A DNA stretch of 64,000 nucleotides from Pseudonocardia humida (GCF_023898865.1 NZ_JAGSOV010000039.1:62001-126000), one strand, 5' to 3'; numbered from the stretch's first letter, positions 47,501-58,962 are shown. Numbers and translations are program-made. Notes: generated by a model from the letters alone, not told the origin.

Positions 47501-49273
47501 ATCCCGCTGACCGCCAACGGCAAGCTCGACCGGGCGGCGCTGCCCGGCCCCGAGCCGGCGGCCGCGACGGGTCGGGCCCCGGCCACCGGGGCCGAGGCGG
47601 TGCTCGCCGAGCTGTTCGCCACCGTCCTGGGCCGTCCCGGCGTCGACCCCGACGGGTCGTTCTTCGAGCTCGGCGGGGACAGCATCTCCGCGCTGCGGGT
47701 CGTGGCGCTGGCCCGCGAGCGCGGGCTGCGCATCCGCCCGGCCGACGTGTTCGACCAGCGCACGGCGGCCGGGGTCGCCGCGGCCGCACACCCCCTGGAC
47801 GACCCGGGCGCGGCGGCACCGCTCGACGACACCGGGGTCGGGGAGGTGCCGCTCACCCCGATCACCGCCTGGCTGCTGGAGCGCGGCGGCCCGCTGCGCG
47901 GCTTCGCGCAGTCGGTGGTGGTCCCGGCCCCGGCCGGGCTCGACGCGGCGCTGCTGCGCACCGCGGTGCAGGCCCTGCTCGACCGGCACGACCTGCTGCG
48001 GGCGCGGCTGCACGGCACCGCGGAGCCGCGGCTCGTGGTGGCCCCACCCGACGCGGTGGACGCGTCCGCGGTGCTCGACCGGGTGGACTGGGACGGCGGG
48101 CCGGACGGGATCGCGGCGGCCCGGTCGGTCGCGGCCGGCATCGACCCGTCGACCGGCCCCCTGCTCCGGGTGGTCTGGCTCGACGGCCACCCGACCGGGC
48201 GGCTCGTGCTCGCCGCGCACCACCTGTGCGTCGACGGGGTGTCCTGGCCGATCCTCACCGAGGACCTGCACGCCGCCCTGGCCGGCGCGGACCTGCCCGC
48301 CGTCGGGACGTCGTTCCGGGCGTGGGCCGCCGGCCTCGCGGCCGCGGCGGCCCGCCCGGCCCGCCGCGCCGAGCTGGGCACCTGGCTCGACGTGCTTGCC
48401 CCGGGCGGGGCCCGCATCGGTGAGCGGGCCCTCGACCCCGCCCGCGACGTCGCCGGCACCGTGGTCGACACGACCGTGCGGGTGCCGGTCGCGACCGGCG
48501 AGGCCGTCCTCGGCCCGGTCGCGGCGGCCTTCCACGCCGGCCCCGACGACGTGCTGCTGGCCGCGTTCGCGCTGGCGCTGCTGCGCGGGCGCCCGGCGCG
48601 GCCGCTGGTCGTCGAGGTCGAGGGGCACGGCCGGGAGGAGGCGCTGGTCCCGGGCGCCGACCTGACCCGCACGGTCGGCTGGTTCACCGCGATCCACCCG
48701 GTCCGCCTCGACCTGGCCGGCCTCGACCTCGACGCGGCCGCCGCGGGGGCGGCGGCACTGGGCGCGGTCGTGAAGCGGGTCAAGGAGCAGCGCCGGGCCG
48801 TGCCCGACCGCGGCCGCGGCTTCGGGCTGCTGCGCCACCTGGACCCGGACGCGCGGAACCGGCTGCGCGCGCAGCCGGCACCGGCGGTCCGGTTCAACTA
48901 CCTGGGCCGGTTCGCCCTGCCCGGCAGTGACACCGGCAGCGATACCGGCAGCGACCCGGCCGGGGGGTTCGGCGGGCTCGCGGTCACCGTCGACCCGGCC
49001 GTCCCGGCGACCCACGTCCTGGACGTCAACGTGCTCGCCGAGCCCACCCCGACCGGGCCGCGGCTGGCCGCGGTGTGGTCCGCGCCGGCCGGCGTGCTCG
49101 CCCCGGACGCCGTCGCGCGCCTCGCCCAGCGGTGGGTCGAGGCCCTCGACGCCCTCGCCGGGCACGTCCGCGACCCCGACAGCGGGGGCCACACGCCCTC
49201 GGACCTGACCATCAGCGGCCTCGACCAGGCCCGCGTCGACCGGCTCGAACGCCTCCTGCGGGCGCGCCGGTGA
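44540..49273 (+). CDS. NRPS module C-A(Thr)-T-E
   Basis: A 1577-aa one-module synthetase. The C domain is of the L-accepting type ([21 protein letters not shown] 172-178). In the A domain (TSGSTG near 654) the hand-read code DFWNVGMVHK differs by one conservative change from the standard threonine code DFWNIGMVHK. The carrier has Ser1048 (LGGDSI). The epimerisation domain has [10 protein letters not shown] from 1227, [19 protein letters not shown] and FNYLGRF. It should add threonine to the aryl-azoline intermediate and hand D-Thr to the large NRPS, whose first C domain looks D-accepting. A short triple repeat of GSDT near residues 1463-1473 sits in an E-domain loop. Confidence 0.92.
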   Translation: MRAGTDRAAARRRLLEQRRRAAGLTAADPAGPVPRDRAHPAPLSLAQQRMWVQQRLHPDSAAYNVALRVDLHGPLDAAALRAAFTGLVARHEVLRSTVEEGRDGVAHQRVHPPGPVALPLVDLTGHARADAELDALAARAAAGLYDLTRDPPMRLTLVRRSAAHHVLVLVVHHIAWDGLTWNAICADVGALYRAAVAGARAELPPLPLQYADFAAWQRGEHGTARQDAQLAHWRRVLTPLPEQLDLPTDRPHPAAPTDRGGRLSRVLDPRLVDGIARLGRESGHTPFMVVLGAVAALLHRHTGAVDIPLGTATMNRDHADLERLVGNFGNNLVLRLDLAGRPGFRDLLGRVAGTAVDAFAHQDLAYDRLVAELRPPRVPGRNPLYSVMLLFLTQGLRGLDLPGITSAFRGIPNGTTQFDLSLEVFLVGPRLEVEATYSAELFDEATVGALLERLERLLAAALAEPDRPVADLDLLTAADRAALAALRPEAPRAPVATTLPALFAAQVRRTPRAAAVGAGADRLSYAELDARANRLARMLIGRDVGPGDLVALVLPRAPELLVGTLGVLAAGAAYLPLDPDLPPERMRALLADAGPAAVVATGETTAAVPADAGPIVLDDPGTAAALAALDPGAVTDAERTRPLRPADAAYVIYTSGSTGAPKGVVVEHRNVLALLEAARDVVEPRPDDVWTLFHSAAFDFSVWEIWGALAHGARVQVVPRPVTRSPEDFVDLLVAAGATVLNQTPSAFAEVGPAILGRRVAGRPVPPLRAVVFGGEALDPSTLREWLAAHGPDGPRMVNMYGITETTVHVTRTTLDPAAARSPRSVIGRGLPGFEVHLLDAALRPVPPGVVGELYLGGPQVTCGYLHRPGLTAARFVADPVRPGARLYRSGDTARLRDGQLEYVGRGDDQLKVRGFRIEPAEIVAALLGHPGVERAVVVRRDGGGSLVAYVVPSGAVGELDVPGVRAHLRARLPEHMVPAQVVPVARIPLTANGKLDRAALPGPEPAAATGRAPATGAEAVLAELFATVLGRPGVDPDGSFFELGGDSISALRVVALARERGLRIRPADVFDQRTAAGVAAAAHPLDDPGAAAPLDDTGVGEVPLTPITAWLLERGGPLRGFAQSVVVPAPAGLDAALLRTAVQALLDRHDLLRARLHGTAEPRLVVAPPDAVDASAVLDRVDWDGGPDGIAAARSVAAGIDPSTGPLLRVVWLDGHPTGRLVLAAHHLCVDGVSWPILTEDLHAALAGADLPAVGTSFRAWAAGLAAAAARPARRAELGTWLDVLAPGGARIGERALDPARDVAGTVVDTTVRVPVATGEAVLGPVAAAFHAGPDDVLLAAFALALLRGRPARPLVVEVEGHGREEALVPGADLTRTVGWFTAIHPVRLDLAGLDLDAAAAGAAALGAVVKRVKEQRRAVPDRGRGFGLLRHLDPDARNRLRAQPAPAVRFNYLGRFALPGSDTGSDTGSDPAGGFGGLAVTVDPAVPATHVLDVNVLAEPTPTGPRLAAVWSAPAGVLAPDAVARLAQRWVEALDALAGHVRDPDSGGHTPSDLTISGLDQARVDRLERLLRARR

Positions 49274-49305
49274 GGCGGGCGCGGGCCACGGGAGGAAGGA
49301 ACACG

Positions 49306-50660
49306 GTGGCCACCACCACGACCGCAACGCAGATCGTCGACGTGCTCGGGATCGGCTTCGGGCCGTCCAACCTGGCCCTGGCGATCGCCCTGGCCGAGGA
49401 CGCCGGCAACCCGGACGGCCCGCGGGCGGTCTTCCTGGAGCGGCAGCCGGCCTTCGGCTGGCACCGCGGCATGCTGATCGAGGACGCCCGCATGCAGGTC
49501 TCCTTCCTCAAGGACCTGGCCACCCTGCGCAACCCCTGGAGCCGCTACAGCTTCCTGTCCTACCTGCACGACCGCGGCCGGATGAGCGAGTTCATCAACA
49601 CCCAGAACTTCTTCCCCACCCGCTTGGAGTTCCACGACTACCTGGAGTGGGCCGCGGCCGGTGTCGCCGAGCGGGTCCGCTACGGCACGGAGGTGCGCGG
49701 AGTCCGCCCGGTCGGCACCGGGGCCGCCGCGCGGTGGGAGGTGCACGCGGCCACCCCCGACGGCGAGGCCCGCTACCTCGCGCGGGACGTGGTCGTGGGG
49801 ACCGGGCTCGCGCCGCACCTGCCGCCCGGGGTCGACCTCGACGACCGGGTCTGGCACAACTGCGACCTCGTGCACCGGGTCCGCGCGCTGGCCGGCACCC
49901 GGCCGCGGCGGTTCGTGGTCGTCGGCGCCGGGCAGAGCGCCGCGGAGTCGGTGGACTACCTGCACCGCAGCTTCCCGTCGGCGGAGGTCTGCTCGGTGTT
50001 CGCCCGCTACGGCTTCAGCCCGGCCGACGACAGCCCGTTCGCCAACCGGATCTTCGACCCGCGCGGGGTCGACGACTACTTCGACGCCCCGCAGCCGACG
50101 AAGGACCGGCTGATGGCCGACCACCGCAACACCAACTACTCGGTGGTCGACCCCGAGCTGATCCGGTCGCTGCACGACCGGCACTACGCCGAGCGGGTCG
50201 AGGGCCGCGAGCGGCTGCGGTTCCGCAACGTCTCGGCGGTCACCGCCCTGCACCGCGGCGACGACGGGGTCCGGGTCGTGGTCCGGTCGGACCTGGACGG
50301 GCAGGAGACGGCACTGGCCGCCGACGCGGTCGTGTTCGCCACCGGCTACCGCTCCGGCGACCCCGCCCGCTTCTTCGGGTCCGGCCCGCGGTGGCGCCGC
50401 GACGCGCTCGGCCGGCTCGCGATCTCCCGTGACTACCGGCTGCTCGACGAGGACGCGCTCCCCGACGCGCCCCGGCGCGTGTTCGTGCACGGCGCCACCG
50501 AGCACACCCACGGCATCGGCTCGTCGCTGCTGTCCAACGTGGCGGTGCGGGCCGGGGAGATCGCCCGGGCGCTCGTCGAGGGCCACCGCGCGCAGGCCGC
50601 GCGCGACCTGGACGAGCTGGTGACCGTCCCCGAGGGGCCGGCGCGCAACGGGCGGGCCCG

Positions 50661-50664
<4 letters not shown>
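49306..50664 (+). CDS. L-ornithine N5-monooxygenase
   Basis: A 452-aa flavin-dependent N-hydroxylating monooxygenase of the SidA/PvdA/CchB family. The FAD motif GIGFGPSN is at residues 15-22, followed by the family signatures MQVSFLKDLATLRNP and FINTQNFFPTRLEFHDYLEWA. The NADPH motif is VVGAGQSAAE, and the C-terminal FATGY and HGIGSSLLSNVAVRAGEI are present. It hydroxylates ornithine N5 with NADPH and O2, giving the substrate for the formyltransferase and the two DINYWGGIGK adenylation domains. GTG 49306 follows GGAGGAAGGA. Lysine is an alternative substrate, but the codes favour ornithine. Confidence 0.93.
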
Positions 50665-52309
<1,645 letters not shown>

Positions 52310-52313
<4 letters not shown>

Positions 52314-53392
52314 GCGCCGGATCCGCGGCGGCCCGGGCGCTGCCCCGGGAGCCGACGGCGCACCCGGACGCCGACCCCGGTCCGGCCGCGCTGATGGACT
52401 GCCTGATGGGGTTCGTGCGCACCCACGCGCTGCGCGCCGCGCTGGCCGCCGGGCTGCCCGAGGCGCTGGGCGAGCGCGCGCTGAGCGCCGGGGAACTGGC
52501 CGCGGCGTGCGGCGCCGAGCCGCGGGCGATGCTGCGCCTGGCGCGCTGCCTCGCCGAGGCCGGGGCCCTGGTGCAGACCGCCGACGGCCGGTTCGCGCTC
52601 AGCGCGTGGGGCCACGGGCTGCGCGCCGGCGTGCCCGGCTCGGCCCGGGCCTACGTCGAGTACGTCGTCGACCACGTGGTGCCCTCCGCCCGCCACCTCC
52701 CCGAACTGCTGCGCTCGGGGCGCGCAGGGGCGCCGTTCGAGCGGGAGAACGGCCGGGACTTCTTCGCCCACTTCGCCGGCGACCCGGCCGCCGGCGCCGC
52801 CTTCGACGCCGCCATGGCCGCCACCCTCGCCGCGGTCCGGGCCGCCGTCGTCGAGCAGGACTGGGCCGGGGTGGGCAGCGTGGTCGACGTGGGCGGGGGC
52901 AACGGCAGCCTGCTCGCAGCCCTGCTCGACCGGCACCGTCACCTGCGCGCGGTGCTCGCCGAGCAGCCGCACGTCCTGCCCGGCGCCGCGCGGGTCCTCG
53001 ACGCCGCCGGCGTGATCGGGCGCGTCCGGCTGCAGGAGTGCGACTTCTTCACCGCGGTCCCGGCCGGGGCCGACCGCTACCTGCTGGCCCGGGTCCTGCA
53101 CGACTGGGACGACGGGTCGGCGCTGCGCATCCTCACCGCGGTCCGCGCCGCGCTGCCCCCGCACGGCCGGCTGCAGGTCGTCGAGCTGGTGCTGGGCCGC
53201 GACAGCGGCTGGACGATGGCCTACGACCTGATGATGGGGATGCTGCTGCCCGGGCACGAGCGCACCGCCGCGGAGTGGCGGGTCCTGCTGGGCGCGGCCG
53301 GGCTGGTGCTGGAGCGGATCGACCCGGCGGGGTGGCGCGGGAGCATCCTGACCTGCCGCGCCGCCCCCACCGGGCCGGGGCTCAGAGCTTGA
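52310..53392 (+). CDS. SAM-dependent O-methyltransferase (acetylserotonin/plant-OMT type)
   Basis: A 360-aa methyltransferase with an N-terminal winged-helix dimerisation domain (SAGELAAACGAEPRAMLRLARCLAEAGALV) and a Rossmann SAM-binding domain (VDVGGGNGS, residues 192-200). The catalytic-base region of this class is visible as LARVLHDWDDGSALRIL (His264). It is translationally coupled to the aryl-AMP ligase. Its substrate could be the aryl ring hydroxyl, the hydroxamate oxygen or a side-chain hydroxyl; all are inference. A stand-alone O-methyltransferase is not a standard part of salicylate-hydroxamate siderophore operons. Its end overlaps the convergent binding-protein gene by 11 bp. Confidence 0.85.
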
Positions 53393-54446
53393 GGGCCTGC
53401 TTCAGCGGCGGGACGATCCCCTCCACGGCGTAGGGGGTCGCCAGCGGCGACGGGAACGCCAGGGCGACACCCACGTTGAAGTCCAGCGGGAAGTAGGCGC
53501 CCGAGGAGACCGCGCTCAGCCGCTGGAACAGCGGGTTCGCCTCCAGCGCCGCCTGGTCGGCTGGGGTGGCGTAGCTGACCATGACCACGTCGGCGTCCAG
53601 GGTCGAGATCTGCTCCTCGCTCACCTGGGCGCGGCCCTTGGTGGTCGACTCGGGCAGCGCGGCGACGGCGGGGGCCAGCTCCATCCCCAGCTGGGTCAGC
53701 ACGGTCGCGGCCGCGTCGGAGCCCAGGACAGTGTAGACGGTGCCCGAGTAGACGACGCTGAAGCTGAACGTCCTGCCGGCCAGGCCGGGGTTGGCCGCGG
53801 CGGCGTCGCGGACCGCGGCCTCGGCATCGGCGATCACCCCGGCGGCCTTGTCCTCGACGCCGAGCGCCGTGGCGATCCGCTGGGTGCTCTCCTGCCAGGT
53901 GTCGGTGTTCTGCGCCTCGGCGTAGGAGACCGTGGGGGCGATCTGGGAGAGCTGCTCGAAGTGCTCGGCGAGGGCGTAGTCGTCCACGGCCAGGATCACG
54001 TCGGGGTCCAGCGCGGCGATCGACTCCAGCGGCGGCTGGCCGCTGGTCATGTCGACGAGCTCGGGCTGCTCGCCGGCCAGCACCGGCTCCACCCAGGGCG
54101 CGACGCCGCTGGGGAACGAGGCGGCCTTGGCCATCCCGACCGGGGTCACGCCGAGGGCGAGGGCGATGTCGGTGTCGCGTTGCAGCCCGACGGTGACGAC
54201 CCGCTCGGGCTGGGCCGGGATGGTCGCGGTGCCCTCCTTGCCCGCCACGGTGACCGGGAAGGCGCTGGCCGCGGAGGGGGCGGCCGCGGTCTCCGCGGGG
54301 GCGGGCGCGCCCTGCCCGCTGTCCTGGCCGCCGCCCTGCCCGCAGCCGGCGAGCAGGGCGGCGGCGGCCGTCACCGCCACCGCCACCGCGACGAGTCCTC
54401 GCCGCCGGGGATGCGCGGTCGGAACTGTCGCCGTCGGAACTGCCAT
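53382..54446 (-). CDS. Siderophore-binding lipoprotein (FecB/FhuD-like)
   Basis: A 354-aa iron-siderophore periplasmic-binding-type protein. A signal peptide with lipobox LLAGC (Cys35) is followed by a Gly/Ala/Pro-rich linker and the TroA-like fold: QPERVVTVGLQRDTDIALALGVTPVG, LDPDVILAVDD, and a long helix backbone. It captures the ferric siderophore outside the cell. It is transcribed with the two ABC half-transporters and converges with the biosynthetic operon. No FecCD-type permease is present in the window, so uptake may use the exporter-fold pair upstream or a permease elsewhere. Confidence 0.9.
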   Translation of the reverse strand: MAVPTATVPTAHPRRRGLVAVAVAVTAAAALLAGCGQGGGQDSGQGAPAPAETAAAPSAASAFPVTVAGKEGTATIPAQPERVVTVGLQRDTDIALALGVTPVGMAKAASFPSGVAPWVEPVLAGEQPELVDMTSGQPPLESIAALDPDVILAVDDYALAEHFEQLSQIAPTVSYAEAQNTDTWQESTQRIATALGVEDKAAGVIADAEAAVRDAAAANPGLAGRTFSFSVVYSGTVYTVLGSDAAATVLTQLGMELAPAVAALPESTTKGRAQVSEEQISTLDADVVMVSYATPADQAALEANPLFQRLSAVSSGAYFPLDFNVGVALAFPSPLATPYAVEGIVPPLKQALKL

Positions 54447-54523
54447 GGTCGTCTCCGATGTGAGGTGTCGCGGGAGCGGGTGCCGGTCCGCGGTGGGAGG
54501 TACGGGGGTCGGAGGGGGTGCGG

Positions 54524-56299
54524 CTACCGGGCCGGGGCGGCGGTCGCCGACCACGCGCCCCAGAGCTCGGCGTAGGGGCCGCCCCGGGTGAGCAGGTCGA
54601 GGTGCGCGCCGGCCTCGAGCACGCGCCCGCCGTCGAGGACGACGACGTGGTCGGCCGCAGCGGCCTGGTCCAGCCGGTGGGCGATCACCAGTGCGGTGCG
54701 GCCGGCGAGCGCGGCGGCCGTCGCCGCGCGCAGGACGCCGGCGGCCGCGCTGCCGGCCTCGGCGGTCGCCTCGTCGAGCACGGCCGCCGGCGGGGCGGCC
54801 AGCAGCAGCCGGGCCAGGGCCAGCTGCTGGGCCTGGGCCGCGGTGAGCGCGTGCCCGCCCTCGCCGACGACGGTGGCCGCGGCGTCGGGCAGGGCCGCCA
54901 CCCACCCGGCGGCGCCCACGGCCTCGATCGCGGCCTCGATCTCGGCGTCGGTGGCCGCCGGCCGGGCCAGCCGCAGGTCGTCGGCCAGCGGGCCGGCGAA
55001 GACGTGCACCTCCTGGGTGAGCAGCGCGACGGACTCCCCGGTCCGGGGCGCGTCCGTGCCGACCAGGACGCGCCCGGCGGTGGGGGGCTGCACCCCGGCC
55101 ACGAGCCGGCCGAGGGTCGTCTTGCCTGCCCCGCTGGCGCCGACGACCGCGACCCTGCCGCCCGGTGGGACGTCCAGGTCGACGTCGACGAGCACGGGGT
55201 GGCCGGGCCGGTAGGCGTGGCCGAGCCCGGTCGCGGTGATGCGCGGCGGCCCGTCCGGGCGGTCCCCGCGCGGGTCGGCGGGCCTCGCGGTGGTGTCGTC
55301 CCCCGCGTCGGCCTCGGCGTCCCCGCTGCCGACGACGCCGGCGAGCCGGGCGAGGCCGGCCGCCGCGGTCTGGGCCTCGTCGAGCAGCCCCAGCGCCACG
55401 TTGACCGGCGCGAACAGCGCGTGGAAGTACAGTGCCGCCGCCGTCGCCGAGCCGATGGTCGCTGTTCCGTCGCGGACGAGCAGGTAGCCCGTCGCCAGCA
55501 CCGCGGCCAGGCCGACGAACTCCGCGGTGTTCAGCCGCCCGAACAGCCCGTTGACCAGCACGATCCCGCGCACGGTCAGCTCGACCGCGCGCCCGGACCG
55601 CCGGTCGACCAGGTCGGTGTGGTGGTCCTGCAGGCCGTGCGCCACGACGGTGCGCGCCCCGCCCACGGTGTCCAGGAGCTGCTGCTGCAGCTCGCCGGTC
55701 GCGACCCGTTGGCGCGCGTAGAGCGGCACCGCGCGCCGGACGAACGACCGCGCGGCCAGCAGCTGGATCGGCACCGCCAGCAGCGCGGCCAGGGCGAAGC
55801 GCCAGTCCAGCACCAGCAGACCGACGAGGGTCAGCACGATCGTGAGCACCGCGCGCAGGAACGCCGGCAGCGAGCGCCGCACCACCTCCTGGACCATGGC
55901 GATGTCGTGCGCGGCGCGCGCCGTGAGGTCGCCGCTGCCGGCGGTCTCCACGCGGGCCAGGGGCAGCCGCAGCGCGGTGGCCACGAACGCCTCCCGCAGC
56001 CGGGCCAGCGCGGCCTCGCCGGCCGCGACCAGCTGGGCCTGCCCGAGCGCCGTCGCGGCCCCGTGCAGCAGCGCGACCCCGCCGATCGCCAGCGCGAGCA
56101 GGACGACGCCCTCCCGCGGGCCGCCCGCGACGACCGCGTCGACGATCGCGCCCAGCAGGGGGGCGGTCAGCAGGCCCACCGCGGTCGCCGCGACCAGCAC
56201 CGCGGCTGCCGCGCCGGCGCGCAACCGGTCGCCGCGCAGCACGCGGCGCACCGTCCGCCGCGTCGCGGGCCCGTCGGCGGTGGGCAGCACGCCGGTCAC
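54524..56299 (-). CDS. ABC half-transporter (catalytic Walker A/B, degenerate signature)
   Basis: A 591-aa exporter-fold ABC protein: six-helix membrane domain (about 1-320) and ATPase. Walker A GASGAGKTT (387-395) and Walker B AAVLDE (505-510) are intact, but the LSGGQ signature is LTAAQ (485-489). It is the partner of the 580-aa half-transporter upstream, with which it overlaps by GTGA. Such pairs in siderophore clusters act as exporters, or as exporter-fold importers (IrtAB and YbtPQ are known examples). No siderophore-interacting FAD domain is attached. The neighbouring binding lipoprotein favours, but does not prove, uptake. Confidence 0.9.
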   Translation of the reverse strand: MTGVLPTADGPATRRTVRRVLRGDRLRAGAAAAVLVAATAVGLLTAPLLGAIVDAVVAGGPREGVVLLALAIGGVALLHGAATALGQAQLVAAGEAALARLREAFVATALRLPLARVETAGSGDLTARAAHDIAMVQEVVRRSLPAFLRAVLTIVLTLVGLLVLDWRFALAALLAVPIQLLAARSFVRRAVPLYARQRVATGELQQQLLDTVGGARTVVAHGLQDHHTDLVDRRSGRAVELTVRGIVLVNGLFGRLNTAEFVGLAAVLATGYLLVRDGTATIGSATAAALYFHALFAPVNVALGLLDEAQTAAAGLARLAGVVGSGDAEADAGDDTTARPADPRGDRPDGPPRITATGLGHAYRPGHPVLVDVDLDVPPGGRVAVVGASGAGKTTLGRLVAGVQPPTAGRVLVGTDAPRTGESVALLTQEVHVFAGPLADDLRLARPAATDAEIEAAIEAVGAAGWVAALPDAAATVVGEGGHALTAAQAQQLALARLLLAAPPAAVLDEATAEAGSAAAGVLRAATAAALAGRTALVIAHRLDQAAAADHVVVLDGGRVLEAGAHLDLLTRGGPYAELWGAWSATAAPAR

Positions 56300-58038
56300 C
56301 GGGACACCACCGCGCGGTAGGCGGCGTGCCGCTCCAGCAGCTCGGCGTGCCGTCCGTGCGCGGTCGTGCCGTCGGCCAGGACCAGCACGACGCGGTCGGT
56401 GGCCGCGAGCAGCGTCGGGCTCGACGTGACCAGCAGGGTGGTGCGGTCGGCCCGCAGGCCCCGCACGCCTCCCGCGATCCGGGCCTCGGTGACCGAGTCG
56501 ACGGCCGTGGTCGGCTCGTGCAGCACGAGGACGGGGGCGTCGGCGGCCAGCGCCCGGGCCAGCGCGACGCGCTGGCGCTGCCCGCCGGACAGGGCCTGCC
56601 CGCGCTCGCCGACGTCGGAGTCGGCCCCGTCGGGCAGCGCGTCGACCACCTCGTCGGCCGCGGCGGCGGCCATGGCCGGGGCCGTGGGGCGGGCCCGACC
56701 GGCGGCGACGTTCTCGCGCACCGGACCCCGGAACAGCACGCCGTCGTGCCGCTCGACGAGGACCTCCCGGCGGAAGTCCGTCACCGGCAGCCGGCCCGCC
56801 GGCACGCCGTCGAGCCGCAGTTCGCCGTGCCGGGGGTCCAGCTCGCGGCCCAGGACCGCGACCAGGTCCTGCGCGGCCGACGGCTCGGCGACCAGCCCGA
56901 CGATCTCGCCCGGCCCGACCGCGAGGTCCAGGGCGGGCAGGTGAGCGGTGGCGACGGCCCGCAGCTCCAGCCGGCGGCCCCGGTGCGCGTCGGGCAGCGG
57001 CCCGTCCCCCTCGGGCGTGTCGACCTCGGCGGGCCGGGCGAGCACCGCGGCGATCCGCTCGGCGGAGGCGCGGGCCTGGGCGATGCCGGCGTTGACGAAG
57101 GCGACCATCGTCAGCGGGCCGAGCAGGAACTGCGCCAGCCCGACCGCGGCGATCAACCCGCCGATCGACACCGACCCGGACAGCGCCAGCCAGCCGCCGA
57201 CCCCGGCGACCAGCGCGATGAACAGCCCGGTCGCGGCCTGCACCCCGCCGTCGAGCAGGGCCCCGGCGCGTCCGGCCCGCACCGCCGCGCCGAGCGAGCG
57301 GCGGCTGGCCACCGCGTAGCGGGCCACGGCGGCGTCCTCGGCCCCGATCCCGCGCAGCACCCGCAGACCGCGGACCAGGTCGGTGGCCACCGCGGAGGCC
57401 AGGGCCGCGTCCTGCTGCTCGGCGGCGCTGCCCGCCTCCAGCGGCCGGGCCATCCGCCGGGTCGCCCACAGCAGCGGGGGAGTGCCCAGCAGCACGAGCG
57501 CGCCCAGCACGACCGACGACCACAGCAGCGCGACGGCGCTGACCGCGATCGCGGCGACCGCGGCGACCGCGAGCGGCAGCATCATGTGCAGGGCGCCGAC
57601 CCGCCTGGCGTCCTGCACGGCGATCGACGACACCTCGCCGGACAGCAGCCCGTTCCGCGCCCCACCACCCGGGTCGAGCACCTTCCGCACGAGCGCACCG
57701 CGCAGGTCGTGCGCGACGAGCTCGGCCGTGCGCTGGCCCAGCCGCGAGCCCCACCGGAAGCTGCCCGAGAGCAGGACGAAGTCCGCGGCCAGGACCGCGA
57801 GCCAACCGGCCAGCTCGGCAGGGGAGCCGCCGTCGACCGCGCGGTCGACCACGACCCCGATGAGCACCGGCACGAGCGCCTCACCGGTCTGGTGCAGGCA
57901 GGCCAGGACCGAGCTGCCGGCGAGCGCCGCGCGGCGTGACCGCAGCGCCGCGCGCAGCACGCCGCGGCCGTCGGCGGTGGGCCGGACGGGGGTGGCGATC
58001 TCGCCCACCGCCACCTCCTGTCCGTCGGGGTCGGGCAT
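56296..58038 (-). CDS. ABC half-transporter with lost Walker A lysine (non-catalytic site)
   Basis: A 580-aa exporter-fold ABC protein with a six-helix membrane domain. The signature LSGGQRQR (483-490) is perfect. The Walker A place reads GLVAEPSAAQDL (381-392) with no GKS/T, and Walker B is VLVLHEP (503-509), with His507 where Asp is expected. Its ATPase therefore cannot bind nucleotide normally; it supplies the signature for the partner's good Walker motifs. It is the first gene of the minus-strand transport operon, 12 bp downstream of an iron box, and so probably iron-repressed. Confidence 0.88.
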   Translation of the reverse strand: MPDPDGQEVAVGEIATPVRPTADGRGVLRAALRSRRAALAGSSVLACLHQTGEALVPVLIGVVVDRAVDGGSPAELAGWLAVLAADFVLLSGSFRWGSRLGQRTAELVAHDLRGALVRKVLDPGGGARNGLLSGEVSSIAVQDARRVGALHMMLPLAVAAVAAIAVSAVALLWSSVVLGALVLLGTPPLLWATRRMARPLEAGSAAEQQDAALASAVATDLVRGLRVLRGIGAEDAAVARYAVASRRSLGAAVRAGRAGALLDGGVQAATGLFIALVAGVGGWLALSGSVSIGGLIAAVGLAQFLLGPLTMVAFVNAGIAQARASAERIAAVLARPAEVDTPEGDGPLPDAHRGRRLELRAVATAHLPALDLAVGPGEIVGLVAEPSAAQDLVAVLGRELDPRHGELRLDGVPAGRLPVTDFRREVLVERHDGVLFRGPVRENVAAGRARPTAPAMAAAAADEVVDALPDGADSDVGERGQALSGGQRQRVALARALAADAPVLVLHEPTTAVDSVTEARIAGGVRGLRADRTTLLVTSSPTLLAATDRVVLVLADGTTAHGRHAELLERHAAYRAVVSR

Positions 58039-58050
58039 CGGGGGTCGGGA

Positions 58051-58069
58051 TTAGGTAAGGCTAAGGAGG
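58051..58069 (-). promoter_or_regulatory. Iron box upstream of the ABC/binding-protein operon
   Basis: TTAGGTAAGGCTAAGGAGG on the + strand matches about 13 of 19 positions of the iron-box consensus, with the core (T)AGGCTAA intact. It sits 12 bp before the first ABC start codon and directly beside the stop codon of the DtxR gene. It is probably the DtxR/IdeR operator for transport-gene control. Confidence 0.65.
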
Positions 58070-58918
58070 CTAAGGGATATCACACGGGCGAGTCGGCGAG
58101 CGAGCCTCGGGACGGGTGGTTCGCGCCCCGGCCGGATCCCCGCTCGGGACACCGGGCGGCACCCGCACGACCAGGATCGACCGAGCCGCCCCGGCGCCCA
58201 GCGCCAGCACCCCGGCCGCCGACGTCGTGCGCACCTCGTGCTCGTCCGCCGCGAGCGCGGCGACCTCGACCGCGCCCCCGGGCACGACCCCGGCGCCCCG
58301 CAACCGGACCAGCTGGCGGGGGTCGTCCTGCAGCCGGGTGAACAGCCGGCAGACGACCACCCGCCCGCCCCCGCCGCGGGCGACGTCCTCCAGGCGGGCG
58401 AACGGCGCCTCGACCACCGGCCCGCCGGGTCCGGGAGCGCCCAGCGCCGGGTCGAGCTCGTCCAGGCCCGGGACGGGATCGCCGAACGGCGAGATCCGCG
58501 GATCGGCCAGCAGCCCCAGCAGCTTGCGCTCCACCCGGTCGCCGAGCACGTGCTGCCACCGGGAGGCCTCCCGGTGGGCCAGCTCCCACTCCAGGCCGAC
58601 GACGTCGACCAGCAGCCGCTCGGCCAGCCTGTGCTTGCGCACGACGACGGTCGCCGCCGCACGGCCGGCGGGCGTGAGGCGCACGTGGCCGCGCGGGGTC
58701 GTGGACACCAGCCCGTCGTGCGCCATCCGGGCGAGGTGCTGGCTCACCGAGCTGCGGCTGAGCCCGAGCCGTCGGGTCAGCGCGCTCTGCCGGGGGGCGA
58801 GCCCGGCCTCCTCCTCCAGCTCGTAGATCTCGCGCAGGTACATCTGGGTGGCGTCGAGGAACCCGCCGGAGCGGGCGCGGTGCAGGGGGTCGTGCGCTGT
58901 CATCGCTGGTGCGGCCAC
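58070..58918 (-). CDS. DtxR/IdeR-family metal-dependent repressor with altered metal site
   Basis: A 282-aa DtxR-family protein with an N-terminal wHTH (SRSSVSQHLARMAHDGLV), a dimerisation/metal domain, and a C-terminal FeoA/SH3-like domain plus tail. Numbered here, the ligands corresponding to IdeR Met10, His79, Glu83, His98 and His106 are kept (Met26, His96, Glu100, His115, His123). The primary-site Cys102 and Glu105 equivalents are Ser119 and Gln122 (AHREASRWQH instead of the usual AHxEACxWEH). GTG 58918 or ATG 58903 can start it. It lies between two iron boxes, so it probably regulates the flanking siderophore genes, with a possibly different metal affinity. Confidence 0.88.
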   Translation of the reverse strand: MAAPAMTAHDPLHRARSGGFLDATQMYLREIYELEEEAGLAPRQSALTRRLGLSRSSVSQHLARMAHDGLVSTTPRGHVRLTPAGRAAATVVVRKHRLAERLLVDVVGLEWELAHREASRWQHVLGDRVERKLLGLLADPRISPFGDPVPGLDELDPALGAPGPGGPVVEAPFARLEDVARGGGGRVVVCRLFTRLQDDPRQLVRLRGAGVVPGGAVEVAALAADEHEVRTTSAAGVLALGAGAARSILVVRVPPGVPSGDPAGARTTRPEARSPTRPCDIP

Positions 58919-58962
58919 AAAGGCGTTCCGTTCGCGGGCGAGGCGGCGGTCGGACGATCTTC

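Noticed and set aside
40749-49327. Long minus-strand open frames opposite the other two NRPS genes
   Set aside because: Same shadow effect of high-GC coding sequence; no conserved motifs and incompatible with the clear + strand NRPS domains.
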